Source: Branchiostoma floridae (taxonomy: Eukaryota; Chordata; Leptocardii; Amphioxiformes; Branchiostomatidae). Taken from it: 64,000 bases of DNA. Below the pieces are notes generated by a model that was not told the origin of the DNA, ran no database searches, and saw only the letters and a list, made by a program, of their open reading frames with translations. Position numbers and translations under genes: made by a program. Shown here one piece after another: positions 13,990 through 25,555 of the stretch. Location: positions 12,080,459 to 12,144,458 of the forward strand of contig NC_049997.1 of NCBI RefSeq assembly GCF_000003815.2. Direction: 5' to 3'. Positions within the stretch are counted from its first letter, which is position 1, and the number at the start of each line of letters is the position of its first letter.

Positions 13990-14390
13990 ATTTTTGCAAG
14001 GGGAAGAGTTGGCTGTCCCTGTTGGGCAGACCGTCGTTTGCAAGAACACCAAACATGTCCAGACAGGAGTTCGTACAGATGTGGCCGCGCTCCGATCATT
14101 GTGCAGCGAAACGTCTGCGAACTCCCGTGGGACTGGACCCAGCTGAATGAACCTTGACCTCCCGTCCCCTTTGTCGTGCGTAAACAATGGGAAACAATGG
14201 GACCTAAGTTGTGTCATCGCGGCGCATTGTCTCGGCATCACGCTCGCCTGCTGTCAGCCACGTGGCTTTGTCCCGCCACCGCGATGACCTCTGCCCTCCG
14301 CATTGTTCCCAGCGACTAATCTCGTGATTAACCCCGACAATAGAACACAGTGGAACCCTGATTGCCGATGGAGTGATTTTGGTCATTTAT
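13990..14390. promoter_or_regulatory. Candidate regulatory island with clustered SOX-like sites
   Basis: Within about 150 bp of 14180-14345 there are two AACAATGGGA blocks, ATTGTCTC, ATTGTTCCC and GACAATAG, all variants of the SOX core, in a locally GC-rich context. No open frame with splice signals explains the composition. The motifs are short, so this is only a candidate enhancer. Confidence 0.25.
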
Positions 14391-15109
14391 CACCGTGTAA
14401 GTTGATGCAAAACTTTCTCCCTGTTGTGAAAGTGATTTGAATACAACAAAGGAACAAAGAAAATACACTGATATGTTGGTATGCTGCTTTTTTGAAGGAA
14501 TTTTTTTATGTATTGGAAGGGGGGTACTGGCATTGTACTTTTGGTAAAAACTACAATACCTTTAGTTTTATTATTCCAAAAGGTACAAAAATGTTGGAAT
14601 GCAAACTTGTTAGAACTTGTACTATCTTGTAGAAGTCCATAAAGCTTGAGTTTTTTTCAATGCTACAAAGTTGTACAATAAAAAAAATGTTATGGGACGT
14701 AGAAAAAAAAGAACTTTGCACCTGTATCGAACAGGTGAATTCAATCTGCACAGGTGTAAATTCATTGCATACGATGCAAGGTGTTGGAATATCTGACAAA
14801 ATTTCCACCAAAAGGGACACCTGGTGAAAGTTAGCTGATACATGTACTACTTAAGTGTGAGTTCTAAAGACCATGCGTGCAAAGAAATCCTGAATACTGT
14901 CAACAGTTTTGCTGTAAAGCATTTAAACAATGACTGATAAATATATCAATCAATAAAATTGAGGCATTGACTAAGGATATCATTGAAGAAGTCAGTATAA
15001 AACTTGCATCCTGTTTCTCCAAAAGTATTCTCAATTCCCCTTGCCATATTGCTTCAAAACTTTTCACTATACATTACTAGTAGTTCTCAACACCATCACA
15101 AGCAACACC

Positions 15110-15380
15110 CCCTAGCATAATTGCTCAGTACTGCAGCCGTGACAAGAAAACAAAGGTGTCACCCTGCGGGACCAGGCTATTGTGTCTGTAAAGCGAGGCC
15201 TTCCCCACCTGCTCTCCGCCCCGTGCACGTGTCTCCACGTTAGATTAACCCCCCTCCCCGCTCTATTGCAGCCGCACATGTTCTCCTGAGGTGTACAATA
15301 ACACGAAGAGGACAAAGAAACAAAAACATTGGCACGTGGAGCCATCTGCCCATGATATACCGTCTGGAGCCACGTTTCAA
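15110..15380. promoter_or_regulatory. Candidate regulatory island with E-box and SOX-like motifs
   Basis: A GC-rich stretch contains CCGTGCACGTGTCTCCACGT, AACAAAGG, CTATTGTG and ACAAAGAAACAAA. It has the same style as the islands at 13990 and 15940. It is called on composition and short motifs only. Confidence 0.2.
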
Positions 15381-15939
15381 CACGTTTTTACAGACTGAAA
15401 TTTCTTCAGATTACAATTGCTGAGATTCATGTAAATACAGAATTGTTAGGAAGCAACTTGTGATGTACTACGATATATGTTATCACTTTTGATAATAGTG
15501 ATCTCTATGATATGGTTTTAAGATGTAGCGTTTGATAGTTGCCACACTTTGATGATATCACATAAAAGAACATATACCTAAAATTCCATCACTATTGCTA
15601 CAACTATATTGTGTTATTGAATAGCCATAAAGTTTCTGGTATGTTATGGAATTTTCTTTGCTTTTATTATCATAAATCTTTTCATTTTAGCTCTGGAAAA
15701 AATGTTTTGTAAGTTTGTCTTGAAAATCTCTGCAAAAATTACCCAATTATACCATCAACATGATTTCACCAACATTCTACCACACAACAAAGAAATGGGG
15801 GTAATTACCAACGAGTAGTTATCAAAAGTGCTGCCATAATTTCTGTCAGTGCAGGTATTCATCCACCACCTGTCTATACCCATGGGACATCACATATGAA
15901 CCGTCTGTTCTAGATTTCATCCAAATCGTTTTGTTGGTG

Positions 15940-16220
15940 TTTTATTTTTACTGTTCCGGGTGCCATGTGCTCGACCATGTGGCGGGATTTAAATCCCCCG
16001 AGAGTTGACACCAGATTGACCTCTGCCCTTCCTTTTGTTCAAGATGGCCGCCCCGGTGCATGGACCACAATGCCTCACTGCAGGACCACAATGCCGATGG
16101 GCGTTTAAAGGGAAGGCAGACACTGGGCCAGCTGTTCCACTACCAAGGGAAAGTTGACGGCCACATGTTCGCTAAATTCCGCTCCTGTGTCGTGTTTTGG
16201 GTCTATTTTGAGACCTTGGC
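15940..16220. promoter_or_regulatory. Candidate regulatory island
   Basis: A GC-richer block with CCTTTTGTTCAAGATGGCCG, containing a SOX/TCF-like TTTGTT next to a YY1-like AAGATGGCCG, and two copies of GGACCACAATGCC 21 bp apart. No TATA box or flanking exon was found, so promoter versus enhancer cannot be decided. Confidence 0.2.
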
Positions 16221-17007
16221 GGAAACAAAGAAAATTTGACAGTATGCTGTAATATACAATGTATGAGGGTTTGCATACAAGCTGTTTTAGAACAGATATT
16301 ATTCAGTGAACAGTTATGAAATATGGTAACAGATGTGTTTGATATACACTTGGACTGAGAAAATAAATGCCTGACTGAAATTTCTTTGTTTGCAGTTGAT
16401 AATTGTTGTGTGTCACAATATTCTGTATTTCACTGACAGTAAGCGTCAAATGTTAGACATTAGCGAGGAGAAAGATCTTTGTTCTTGGCCATCCATACAA
16501 TGTACATTTGCCACCTTTTCAAGATGTCACCCCAAAACCAGAGTTTGGGGCTAGATCCACTCAAATTGGGATGGACTCCTACTGCCTTCGATAAGTGGTG
16601 GGATCTTCAATGTACTGTTCTCCTGAATTACATTGACTGACAGTAAAATCAAGACAGAGGGACCCCTAATTTAGTAGTTACACATGATACATTATGTCAT
16701 GCAGGTGTGATGTTGCACCTGGCCTTTGTCTTCGAATAAAGGGTAACAAATCATATAGGTAAACATGAGTTTTGCTCTTTTCTTTGGGTGATTAAGGCAG
16801 ATAAAGAAAATAATAATAGACACGGTGTTGTGTTTACATAAAAAGATTTTCATGGAGGGGAAAATGTTTTTATTCACCAATATCATGGGTGTGGTAATGA
16901 TTTTGAATATTAGAATTACTGTGTCTACCAAAAATAGCCCCGTTCTTTAACTTTGGCACAATGTTTTGAAACACTAATGCAGAGGGATTGTATATAAACA
17001 TTTGCAT

Positions 17008-17110
17008 ATTAGAGAGAGAGAGAGAGAGAGGCAGAGACAGAGATAGACAGAGATAGACAGAGAGAGAGAGAGAGAGCAAAGAAGACACAGAGAGAGAGGG
17101 AGAGTGAAAG
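17008..17110. repeat. (GA)n-rich purine tract
   Basis: Imperfect AG/AGAC dinucleotide and tetranucleotide repeats for about 100 bp on the plus strand. Confidence 0.9.
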
Positions 17111-17807
17111 CAACAATCGTATATGATTTCACATAACAATTTTCTGTGCCTTTTGTTGCAGCTTTTGTGCAAAGTAACTTTAAGCATTAACTTTGATCTT
17201 AAAAAAGAAAACAGATGACAAGGAACGTATGTGATGTATCAAACAGGACTTCTGACCAATAATACAATACATGTAAGAAGAATTGCAAGGGGGAGATTTT
17301 TAAGCCACTGGCAATGAGTACTTATACCACAATGGTGTGTCAACTTGTGCTCAATTTAGTGCTTACACAAGAATGCCACTTACCATGTTGTGGAGGAACT
17401 GCATCTACCGTCAACTTGTACCAAATCTGAGTGCCAAATCTCAACTTTCATACCCTCTGCAGCGCCACCTAGCTGATGCAGTTGGACCTGCAGTTACAAG
17501 GGTACAGAAAGTTCAGTCACAACTCTTATTTGTGAAGGGGATAGATAGGCTTGAAATAATACTATTCTAGCTCCAGGTCACTCTTCTACCACTTCCCTAA
17601 CAATTGGTCTGACACCGGTTGATAGAGAAACTATGATATCAGATGTCTTTGAAGTCTGATGTGTCACAAATATGTAAGAAGTGCAGTGTGATTAATATAA
17701 TATAAGAGGTGTGCATAAAAAAGTTGTCTGTGACAACATGTGTGACAGAGGTATGGTTTAGAGAAAAGTGATGTGATGAAGTGTTAGCCTCCACCAGGCC
17801 TTATATA
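17111..17807. other. Non-coding sequence
   Basis: No exon, RNA gene or clear repeat boundary could be supported between the purine tract and the MITE at 17808. Confidence 0.35.
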
Positions 17808-18426
17808 CAGTAGAAGTCAATTAATTGCACAAGGGATAACCGCACACTTCTGTTAATTGAAGTCGCGTGGCGCAGCGGTGGCATTTGTGCCTCGTGACCG
17901 AGAGGATGCGGGTTCGAATCCGACTGCGTGTCACTGATCTTGTGCCCTTGGGAAAGGCACTTTACACGGCTTTCCTCACTATACTCAGGTGAAAATGAGT
18001 AGCCGGTGCAATGGCCTAGTGGGCATAGAGTGTACGCCTTGCATTTGGAAGGTCGTGAGTTCGATCCCGGCCGAGTCATACCAAAGACTTTAAAAATGGT
18101 ACATGCTGCTTTCTCTGCTTAGCACTCAGCATTCGGGAAAGAGTATGGAAGTTGAACACACACCACTACCAGTAGACTAGCCCCCTGCTGTAGTGATTGC
18201 GTTGTGTGTGGCCCAGGGCTAATGAAACAGAGATGGGCACCGCCCTATGCGCCATCTTGGCGCGGGAAGGGTTTAACTTTTTTTTTAAACTCTGTTAATT
18301 GCCCGGAATCCCCATATCCCAAACCAGTGTGGTCCAGCTGGATAACTTCACATTATCGCACCACCCGGATAATTGCATGATGACATACGCTGGCAAATGG
18401 GGTGTGCGGTTAAACGGCTTCTACTG
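17808..18426. mobile_element. Pogo/Tigger-like MITE (about 175 bp) split by a SINE insertion
   Basis: The left end is CAGTAGAAGTCAATTAATTG and the right end is the inverse CGGCTTCTACTG, preceded on the left by TA and followed on the right by CA (a decayed TA). The same family occurs at 22475-22648 and 42878-43044 with terminal repeats of the form CAGTAGAAGCC...TTAATTGCAC and clear TA duplications. Removing the SINE and one target copy (17860-18301) restores an element of about the same length as the other copies. The pogo/Tigger label rests on the CAGT ends and TA target and is inference. Confidence 0.75.
17860..18290 (+). mobile_element. Composite tRNA-derived SINE with 11-bp target duplication
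   Basis: The insertion is flanked by TCTGTTAATTG on both sides (17849-17859, 18291-18301). It has two tRNA-like heads. The first (about 17862-17935) has A-box-like GTGGCGCAGCGG and B-box GGTTCGAATCC. The second starts near 18003 with A-box TGGCCTAGTGGG and B-box GAGTTCGATCCC. The body runs through AAAGACTTTAAAAATGGTAC and GCCCAGGGCTAATGAAACAG to a T-rich 3' end. A second copy at 49493-49758 contains only the second head and body. Pol III transcription is implied by the boxes but not shown. Confidence 0.8.
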
Positions 18427-20121
18427 CACAGGGATCATCATGGTAGAATTCTGAAAAAAACGGGAATAATTTGCCAGTGGAGTCAGACAGCGGGAAGGTT
18501 ACATTGCCCCTCCAGTGCAGCCAGTCAAACCCTATGGCGGCCAAACTCCTCCCGGTGACCCCCCATGCAGACCCTCTAGTGTGTGTGTGTATGTGTGTTT
18601 GTGGTGCCTTGTAAGAGGTGTGGTTTGAGAGTGTTTCTTTCATATTAGACAAGTGTGCATGAAAATTATGGCTTTGAAAAGTGCGTTGAATCAGAAGAGT
18701 ACAATAAGTGCTGTTTATTCTATATAAGGCATATTTTCTGATAGTAAGCTGGCTTCTGACCGCTGTCAAGATCTGACTCAAGACATAACATCAAAACAGA
18801 ATCCCAACAACTATCAGGAAACTGTGCATAGGCTTGCACAGCATCTAGAAATGACCTACTAAAATGACATCCTTCAGTGACCTATGTTGACCGGTTTTGT
18901 TACCTCTAAAAACATAATGAGCATCTTCTATTATTTAACGACCTCCGACATGCAAAGGTGTCATTAAATACAACTCACCTGGTCACTATGGTAACAACTC
19001 CCACTGCATGCTGGGTGATATAATGCGCTAAAACCTGATCGGTCAGACAGCCAATGGAGAACGAAGAATACCTCTCCTCAGCCAATCAGTAGTGAGGAAC
19101 CGGAAAAACTACTGCACAAGTGCCCTCTGACCTGAAAGTGAAAAGTAAAAGTGATCAGCTGACGTAAATAACCCCCTTAACATGCCTGATTAGGCCATCC
19201 TTAAGTTAAAGAAAGGACAAACTGATGATTATCTGTCTTAGAGAAGAACGGACCCTTAAGGCTAATTTTTGTGAGACATTCCAATCCTTGTTGCATCAAC
19301 AAAAGTCCTATTTGTTGAAAACCATTCAGTAACCAGAGGTTCCGACCTTCGATCGATAAATCAACTGGTGCAAGACTGATAGAAATATAGCAACGAGAAA
19401 AATTATAGAATGTTTGATATTTCATCCTTTTATCTGACAAAAGTCTCCCTAAAATCCTTGAAATCCCACTGCAATCCATATAAGCTTGCCAACTTATTGA
19501 AACAACAATGAACCATTGGAACAGCTAAAAGGAAAATGTGATCGTAAATATTTTGACATTGTATGTAACCACTTTTCGAGGCTTGTACAACAATGCAAAA
19601 GTCACACTTAAGGCTTTCGATATTCTAACCATGGACAAGAAGACAAGAATCCCTAATCTGTGTTTGTTGTGCAACTCTTAAGTATTTAGCCTGGGGGTTA
19701 TTCTCACAGGTGGGACCCTCAAGTGAAAGTGGGGATGTGGGTTTGAGACACCACGAATCTTACCAATCAATCATTTGGTGGATTTTTGCTATGTCTTTAC
19801 TGAAATCAAGAGGCGTCTTTGATAATTACACCTTACATACGTGTAGTCTATATTTTGTCTGTGTATAAATGTTCTTTACCATGAACACTTTGTATAGAAC
19901 TGTAAGCGGGCTGGCAAATATATCACATCTGAACATTTAACATAAGCTCAACATTTTGGAATCACAGTAACAAAAAATGAAATACGCTCTATGTAGATTG
20001 CTGATGTCTATGAAGCAGATGTTTATAATGTAACCGCCTACAATAGACTAATAGCAAGCTTTGTCCCACAGACTGGTTGGACAGGGTCCTTGTCCCCTAG
20101 TGACTTTTTCATATCGGTCGG
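18427..20121. other. Intergenic sequence upstream of LC8 gene A
   Basis: No exon could be supported. Only short frames without splice signals or recognisable similarity are present. Confidence 0.35.
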
Positions 20122-20217
20122 ACTGACATATGCAAATGAGGCACAACCAGGCGCGTCAGTCTGTGACAACTGTCATTCTGCGAGTGGAGACTTGACTTTG
20201 TTGGTAGCTGCCTTTAG
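20122..20217 (+). promoter_or_regulatory. LC8 gene A: octamer promoter and non-coding exon 1
   Basis: TGACATATGCAAATGAGGCA contains the octamer ATGCAAAT at 20130-20137. It is followed 80 bp later by GTAGCTGCCTTTAG and donor GTGAGTG (exon end 20217). The same block, with the same octamer-to-donor distance, stands before gene B (24612-24699) and in shorter form before gene C (32369-32452). No TATA box is visible. The transcription start lies somewhere inside the conserved 80 bp and cannot be fixed from sequence alone. Confidence 0.55.
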
Positions 20218-21276
20218 GTGAGTGAACTTCTTCTGTTTGTTAACAATACAGTTTATAGCTATATTTTCTGCAAAGCATTTTTTAGTAAATACAAACACAA
20301 CTCTTTTGAGCTCCTGACTACAAGTACAAAAATGTATTGATGGCAAGGATGAATGCATGACCATGATATTAAATTCTGTCAGATGTTTATAACAAATCAC
20401 CTTGTTGTTGTTCAACATTGATTGAAATTCACATGACGCTTTCAACATCCAATGAAGGAGCTAAGCCAAAAGCTGCTTGCAGAGTGACGATTTCGTGGTA
20501 GAGAGGTCACCACGAAAACCACAAACATGAAACCACTGCCAATATTTCAAGATGCGTGTTTATAGCTAAAAAAAACGTGTCATTACGCTCTGTGTTGAGC
20601 TAAAGGCTTACCGGAATGAAGACGTTGTAAATACTAACTAAGGAAATTGTTTTGTAACCTTTCTCGTGACTGAAAAAAATGGTGTCGTCAAACACAGGTT
20701 AAGTGGGGTTGAACACGTACAGCAAAGAATGTAAAGGGGCGTGACCCATCTGACATTACATCTGTTTGTGCTACATAGCTAGACATGATGATAACATGAA
20801 TCCCATATCACGCTGTCTATAACCTGTTTCACTTTCTTCTTTCTTCTTACATCGTACCATCCACAACGCCCCGATTCAAGCCAAACCCCACCATATGCAT
20901 AGTACGGTTTTGCGGTGGCATCCCATTTGATTTACCCCCCCATACTGTTGCCTTTCTAATATTCTTCTGTAACGACAAGCATGTGCAGCAAAACCAAGGC
21001 TCTCTCCAACATCCATTCCTCTGTCCCAAAACAGCATTTTGCTGCAAAAATATTTTCACCATTTTGTCCCCCTTAATAGCAGAAAGAAATCGAAACTTGA
21101 TGACATTTTCGTTAAACCATAATGCCGACAGTGCAAACAAAATGTCTTCAAAATCAAAATGACGCCATTTGAAATCTGCCCCCCAAAATGCATAAAATAG
21201 CATTTCTTACGGTAAAAAAGTTTAAAATTTTGCCCCCTGACCTTACAATCACTTGCCTCTTTGGCACTTGACATGG

Positions 21277-21367
21277 TAGCCTGGGTGCCATCCTACTTCT
21301 ACAGGGGCTCCTTGCACTTGCTGCGAGTGCAAGGAGCCTCAGTGGAAATAGGAAGGCACCCAGGCTA
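21277..21367. mobile_element. 91-bp hairpin MITE
   Basis: The arms TAGCCTGGGTGCCATCCTAC and its inverse (ending AGGAAGGCACCCAGGCTA) surround a nearly perfect inner palindrome, GGCTCCTTGCACT / AGTGCAAGGAGCC. It lies in intron 1 of LC8 gene A, about 130 bp before the leader exon. Its ends resemble those of the element at 61363-61645 (CTGGGTACCATCC). Confidence 0.75.
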
Positions 21368-21494
21368 TAGACAATTGGACCTTTGCTCTATGAAACTGAA
21401 AGGACAGAGGAAAACAGAGAGCTGTAGAGAGTCTAATGTCTGCAGCTGCAAAGATCCTCCCTACTAACGCGGGCACCATGGCTTCTCTTTGCAG

Positions 21495-21775
21495 TCCCCG
21501 GTGTCGACCTCGGCCTGACCGCAATCCTCCAAACAACATGGCGGCTGTTAAGCAAGCTGTTAAGGATTTGTTCCAATCTGACGACAGGTAAATATCATGG
21601 CTGATCAAGAAACCCCTCCCGTAGAAGCCCCCCCTGCCCCGGCAGAGGACCCTCCTGCGGACCCCCCTGCGGAAGAAAAGCCTGCTGAGGAGAAACCCCC
21701 CGAGAAGAAACCTCCTCCTGCTGACAAGGGGTCGAAGGGTCCTCTAGATTATATAGCAGGCCTGTTTAAGGACGA
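21495..21775 (+). CDS. Gene A leader exon with two in-phase donors
   Basis: The exon starts after TTTGCAG (21494). First ATG at 21538 encodes MAAVKQAVKDLFQSDD up to donor AG|GTAAAT at 21587. If that donor is not used the frame stops at TAA (21589-21591). A second ATG at 21597 opens 59 codons rich in Pro, Glu and Ala (APPAPAEDPPADPPAEEKPA), ending [12 protein letters not shown] at donor GA|GTAAGT (21775). Both donors leave phase 2 and join the same core exon. The short form therefore uses the inner donor. The long form uses the outer donor, with the first frame acting as an upstream ORF. Confidence 0.7.
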
Positions 21776-23040
21776 GTAAGTGGTTTATGATTTTTAGTGC
21801 ACTTGTCACTCTGTGTGGTTGGAGCTGCATTTACCAAAGGTATGTCTTCCAAAAATAATTTCATCAGGTTAGTAGAACATAGGATATTGGAGGATTCTTT
21901 TACACAACCAATAAGATCTCACCTGCTTCTTGTTGAAGAGGTTCATCAGTCACCTGCTATGTTTCGACGACTATCTGACAGCTTCGAGAAACAGCAAGAA
22001 GCAGCACTTCAGTCAGAAGTTCTGAGGAAGATGTCTGATAGGCAACAAAATGTACATTGTCGTAAGATTTAACTGGTTGTAAAAGAAAACACCAATGTCC
22101 TAAAGGTATATTGCCAACTGACTTTGTAGCATGGTACAAGTAGATTATTATACACTAGGATGGTATATGTTGGGCTAGTTGCATGATACTAGAAAGCTGC
22201 CTTCAATGCTTTTATATGTACAGCCGTTTATGTGCATGTGAGTGGATATGTTAAACTTTGTGTCACGTATCAGCTCTTGTTTCTTTTTCTTACAGCGAGG
22301 CAAATGCAGGAGATGTCAAAGTCAACATCAAACAATGTGAGATGCCGGATGACATGAAGGACCATGCCGTCGAGACAGCGAAACCTCTCGTAGCTGTAAG
22401 AATGAAAACTTTTGTGCATACATTTGTTAAGCACTACTTTCCTCTTTCTAATACCCTGGTGTAAAAAAACGGTACAGAAGAAGCCATTTAATTGCACACC
22501 CCATTTGCCAGCATATTTCGTGCAATTATCCAGATGGTGCAACAAAGCGAAGTTGTCCAGCTAGACGGCACCACCAAGGAATTTTGGGATTCTGTGCAAT
22601 TAACAGAAGTGTTAGGTTATCCGTCGTGCAATTAACAGGCTTCTACTGTACCTAATTTTGGTTGGGGAGGTATAAGGCTGAGTGAAACTAGAGGGATATT
22701 GGGCTCCACCTTCCAATACTGTGCCATAGAAGCAGTGAATAACAGGTCACAGCCCCTACAGCCTCAAAAAGGCTATGGGACTGTTTCAAGCACTATGGCA
22801 AATTTTTTCTAACCTTTGAACCATAGCCTAGGTCACTGACCTTGAGTAACTTTTCCAAAACAGGAGAAGAAGCCTCACAAGGACATCGCGTCTGCTCTGA
22901 AGAAAGAGTTTGACTCCAAGTATGAGCCGACGTTCATCTGTATCGTGGGCACGGACTTCGGATCCTCCATCACCCACACCAAGGACTGCTTCATCTACAT
23001 GTACATGAACAAAACTGCCATCATGCTTTTCAAAGTGTAG
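21538..23040 (+). CDS. LC8/DYNLL-type dynein light chain, gene A
   Basis: Predicted small dimeric hub protein of the LC8 family, which binds short linear motifs in dynein intermediate chains and other partners. Exons: leader 21538-21587 (short) or 21597-21775 (long), core exon 22296-22395, last exon 22864-23040 with stop TAG. All joins are phase-consistent, giving 108 or 151 residues; canonical LC8 has 89. The core reads [16 protein letters not shown], then [20 protein letters not shown], then [15 protein letters not shown] and [14 protein letters not shown]. It keeps the family signature Lys of KDIA, the FGS..TH groove segment and the FIY.Y strand. It ends at FKV, so the C-terminal Ser-Gly of canonical LC8 is absent. 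Tandem paralogues B and C follow on the same strand. It is clearly LC8-like, but which paralogue group it belongs to (cytoplasmic or axonemal) cannot be told by eye. Confidence 0.88.
22475..22648. mobile_element. Pogo-like MITE, 174 bp, in intron of gene A
   Basis: The ends are CAGAAGAAGCCATTTAATTG and AATTAACAGGCTTCTACTG (inverse), flanked by TA (22473-22474, 22649-22650). Same family as 17808 and 42878. Confidence 0.85.
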
Positions 23041-23747
23041 AGGTCAAAGTACAGAGGTCAAACTAGCTATAGGACCTGTAGATGGTTCCTGACTTCTTAA
23101 GTATATTATGAAGATAAATAATCTACTTTTTTTCTGACTTCTAAAAGAATTTATTCTTCAAAAGGTGCTTACAAATAGTTTTGTAGCTGCTCAGTTGGTT
23201 ACACTTCCATGTTCCGATACCCCTTTATTCTAACCTTAACATAAGGGTGTCGGAATATAGGGATGTCGGAACATAGGAGTGTTGATCAAAGAGGTGTTGG
23301 ACTATAGGGCTGTTGGACCATAGAGCTGTCCTAATAAAGATGAAGAAAGGTGGATCCACGTAATATGAAAAAAAAATAGACCTATGTGTCCAAACCTGAG
23401 TGGCTTTTGAGTCTTGTTTTGAGGGGAGCTACTATGTGATTATCGTAGAAGATGACAAAATTCAACTGCCTTACTCCTGTAACAGTTTTAGAGTGAAAAG
23501 GCCACTTCAGCAGGGTTGAAAGAAATTGCCAGTATCGAAATGTGCCTTATCATTACAATCTACGTGTTCTTTAGAGAGCTTCAGTTAGTACATTCATAGA
23601 GGCATACAATGAACTCTACATTGTGACTACTATGCAATTAACTATCTGGCTAGTATAGTGTCTTGTGGGTTATTACAATGTACTTAATTGTTGAATACCT
23701 ATACGTGTATGCTATTATATGCGGTGCATATTGCGGGGCAATCACTG

Positions 23748-23753
23748 AATAAA
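23748..23753 (+). terminator. Possible poly(A) signal AATAAA of gene A
   Basis: A canonical AATAAA about 0.7 kb after the stop codon, followed by a T-rich downstream stretch (TTGTCTTATTTCTGT). Variant A-rich hexamers closer to the stop could also serve. Confidence 0.35.
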
Positions 23754-24570
23754 CTTTTGGAAGAACACTTCATTGTCTTATTTCTGTAGCATGTATAATG
23801 CATTTATTTACTAACTGAAGTAACTGTTGTAGAAACATAATGTACAATATAATAATACATGTAGCAGCCTTTTAAGCTTTAGTCTGCTTCCAGTGGTTAT
23901 GAAATCATACAACGTCAAGTAAATTGCCAATCAGCCACATGTGGGAAACATATGACGTTGTCAGCACTCTACTGACTGAGGGAGCTTCAGGCATAATAGC
24001 CTTAGGTGTGAAACCTCTGTAGTCATTATAAAAGAGCATAAGGTACACAAAAAGAAGTAGACTCAGTGGTACAGTGTGCTTTCCTAAAAAAGTGATCCAA
24101 GGCGAAACCTCACTGAACTTACCTTTTTAACTAGGCTCAAGTTAATTAAAGTGTTTTTAAAAAGTGTTCTTAACTGCATAATGCCTTTTATCTTATGGCT
24201 TTGCACAAGAGTTTCAGGTGGGAATTTGAAGTAAAGTGAAGGGTTCAAATAGTCTACGCTAGCTAAGGAATCTTGAAAATCAATAAAAAATCGAAACATA
24301 CGGTCACAATCTTTGGTTTGCATCTTATTTCTTCTTCTTTACTTCATTGCAATCTTGCATTTTTGAGTTCCAATTATTTAAGAGACAAGCACAATTTTTG
24401 GTTGATTTCCCCCAAAACCATAGATTACAAATTGTTTGGTACCAGTACAAGTCTTGTAACTCTAATGCAAAGGAAGCCCTTTTTGGAGCAGATAATCAAT
24501 GAGTATAAAACAGATGCTTTCATAACCAGGTGGTCGTTTTGCAGACTAAGGTGGTCACTGTAGTTCGCTT
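23754..24570. other. Intergenic A-B; includes a segment duplicated upstream of gene C
   Basis: No gene. A 68-bp block at 24457-24524 (AGATAATCAATGAGTATAAA within it) recurs at 31966-32033. This shows that the tandem gene duplication carried upstream sequence with it. Confidence 0.6.
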
Positions 24571-24699
24571 GGGTTGACATATGCAAATTATTCTTTCAAA
24601 TGGGCTGACATATGCAAATGAGGCACAACAAGGGGCTTCAGTTCCTGACCACTGTCATTTTGCAAGCAGAGTCTTCCACTAGCCAGTAGCTGCCTGTAG
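24571..24699 (+). promoter_or_regulatory. LC8 gene B: double octamer promoter and non-coding exon 1
   Basis: Two octamers ATGCAAAT, at 24581-24588 and 24612-24619, each follow TGACAT. The second lies exactly 80 bp before the donor TGTAG|GTGAGTG (exon end 24699), matching gene A. The block TTCGCTTGGGTTGACATATG around the first octamer is identical upstream of gene C. Confidence 0.55.
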
Positions 24700-25555
24700 G
24701 TGAGTGAATTTCTTCTATTTGTTGACTCCACACAATTTTCTTACAAAACATACTGTGGAGCATATTGTTCAAAACAAAATGATATTTTCCTTTAAGTTAG
24801 TTTGCAATGCTGTCTATTCTTTAAAAAAAGTGCTTACCCTAACTGGTTTAGACAACTGTATAACCATATGTTATTTTAACGGTGGTTTCGTTGCACATTT
24901 ACTAAAATTCACATGATTTAGCATCAAATTGGAAGATATTGCAAATGCAATCAAGGCAATTCAAGAGGAAAAATTTAAGATACTTCTTTCTGAAACCTTT
25001 TTTGTTACCAGAAAACTGGTGCCTTCAAACAGGTTAAACGAGGTTGTATATCCATAGCACAAAAAGGGGGCGTGACCCACCTGTAATCAAGCCTGTTCAC
25101 AATAGTTAGTCCTGATAATAGGAGGAAATCTACTGGTGATCCTATAACACACTCCTTTCTAATGCAACAAAACAATGTTAGAGATTTCGGGAAAAGTCTT
25201 CGAATAGAACTGGTACTTTTCACCACTTGTCTTGTAAGACAACAGAACCATTATCGTCAGCCCAATTAAGTGTAATTAGTCATTCCAAGAAAGCACTCCT
25301 TACGCTACTAACTTAATATAAGAGGTACTGCAAACTTCCAATTGTCTTTGAGATTCCAAACCAATCTACAATTAACATTCAATCACTTTAGGTTAGTACA
25401 GTAGATAAACAAGTGGGTGAGGGAATATGAATGAGTTGCTTATCCTCAGTAAGGGTAGTATTAACAACTGCACTTCTGTATTAACTTTGTGTCATTTATC
25501 ACAGAATCACTACTATTCACCCATGTGCATATAACACCCAACATGTTTCTAATCT
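24700..25555. other. Intron 1 of gene B (5' part)
   Basis: No coding sequence is supported here. Confidence 0.4.

Larger units (their letters stand above)
9291..17007. other. 7.7-kb gene-free region with several GC-richer islands
   Basis: No exon could be supported on either strand. Against an AT-rich background there are compact GC-richer islands at about 9300-9730, 10440-10700, 11700-11890, 13400-13570, 13990-14390, 15110-15380 and 15940-16220. Several contain CACGTG-type E-boxes and SOX-like AACAAT/ATTGTT motifs. They look more like regulatory DNA than coding DNA, because reading frames are short and splice signals are lacking. A decayed repeat using the words GACCATC, CCAGGTGG and GGTGGTCAC lies at about 12000-12160. 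Confidence 0.4.

Noticed and set aside
13885-14241. 118-codon minus-strand frame
   Set aside because: Overlaps other frames in a GC-rich island where stop codons are naturally rarer; no motif.
16870-17187. Ser/Leu-rich minus-strand frame
   Set aside because: Direct translation of the (GA)n tract.
17862-17935. Possible functional tRNA gene
   Set aside because: The tRNA-like head has good A and B boxes but is fused to a SINE body with target duplications, and no clean acceptor stem is visible.
20847-21203. 118-codon minus-strand frame starting MLFYAFWGADF
   Set aside because: Shares words with a dispersed repeat near 35.8 kb and lies in the LC8 gene A intron; no splice evidence.
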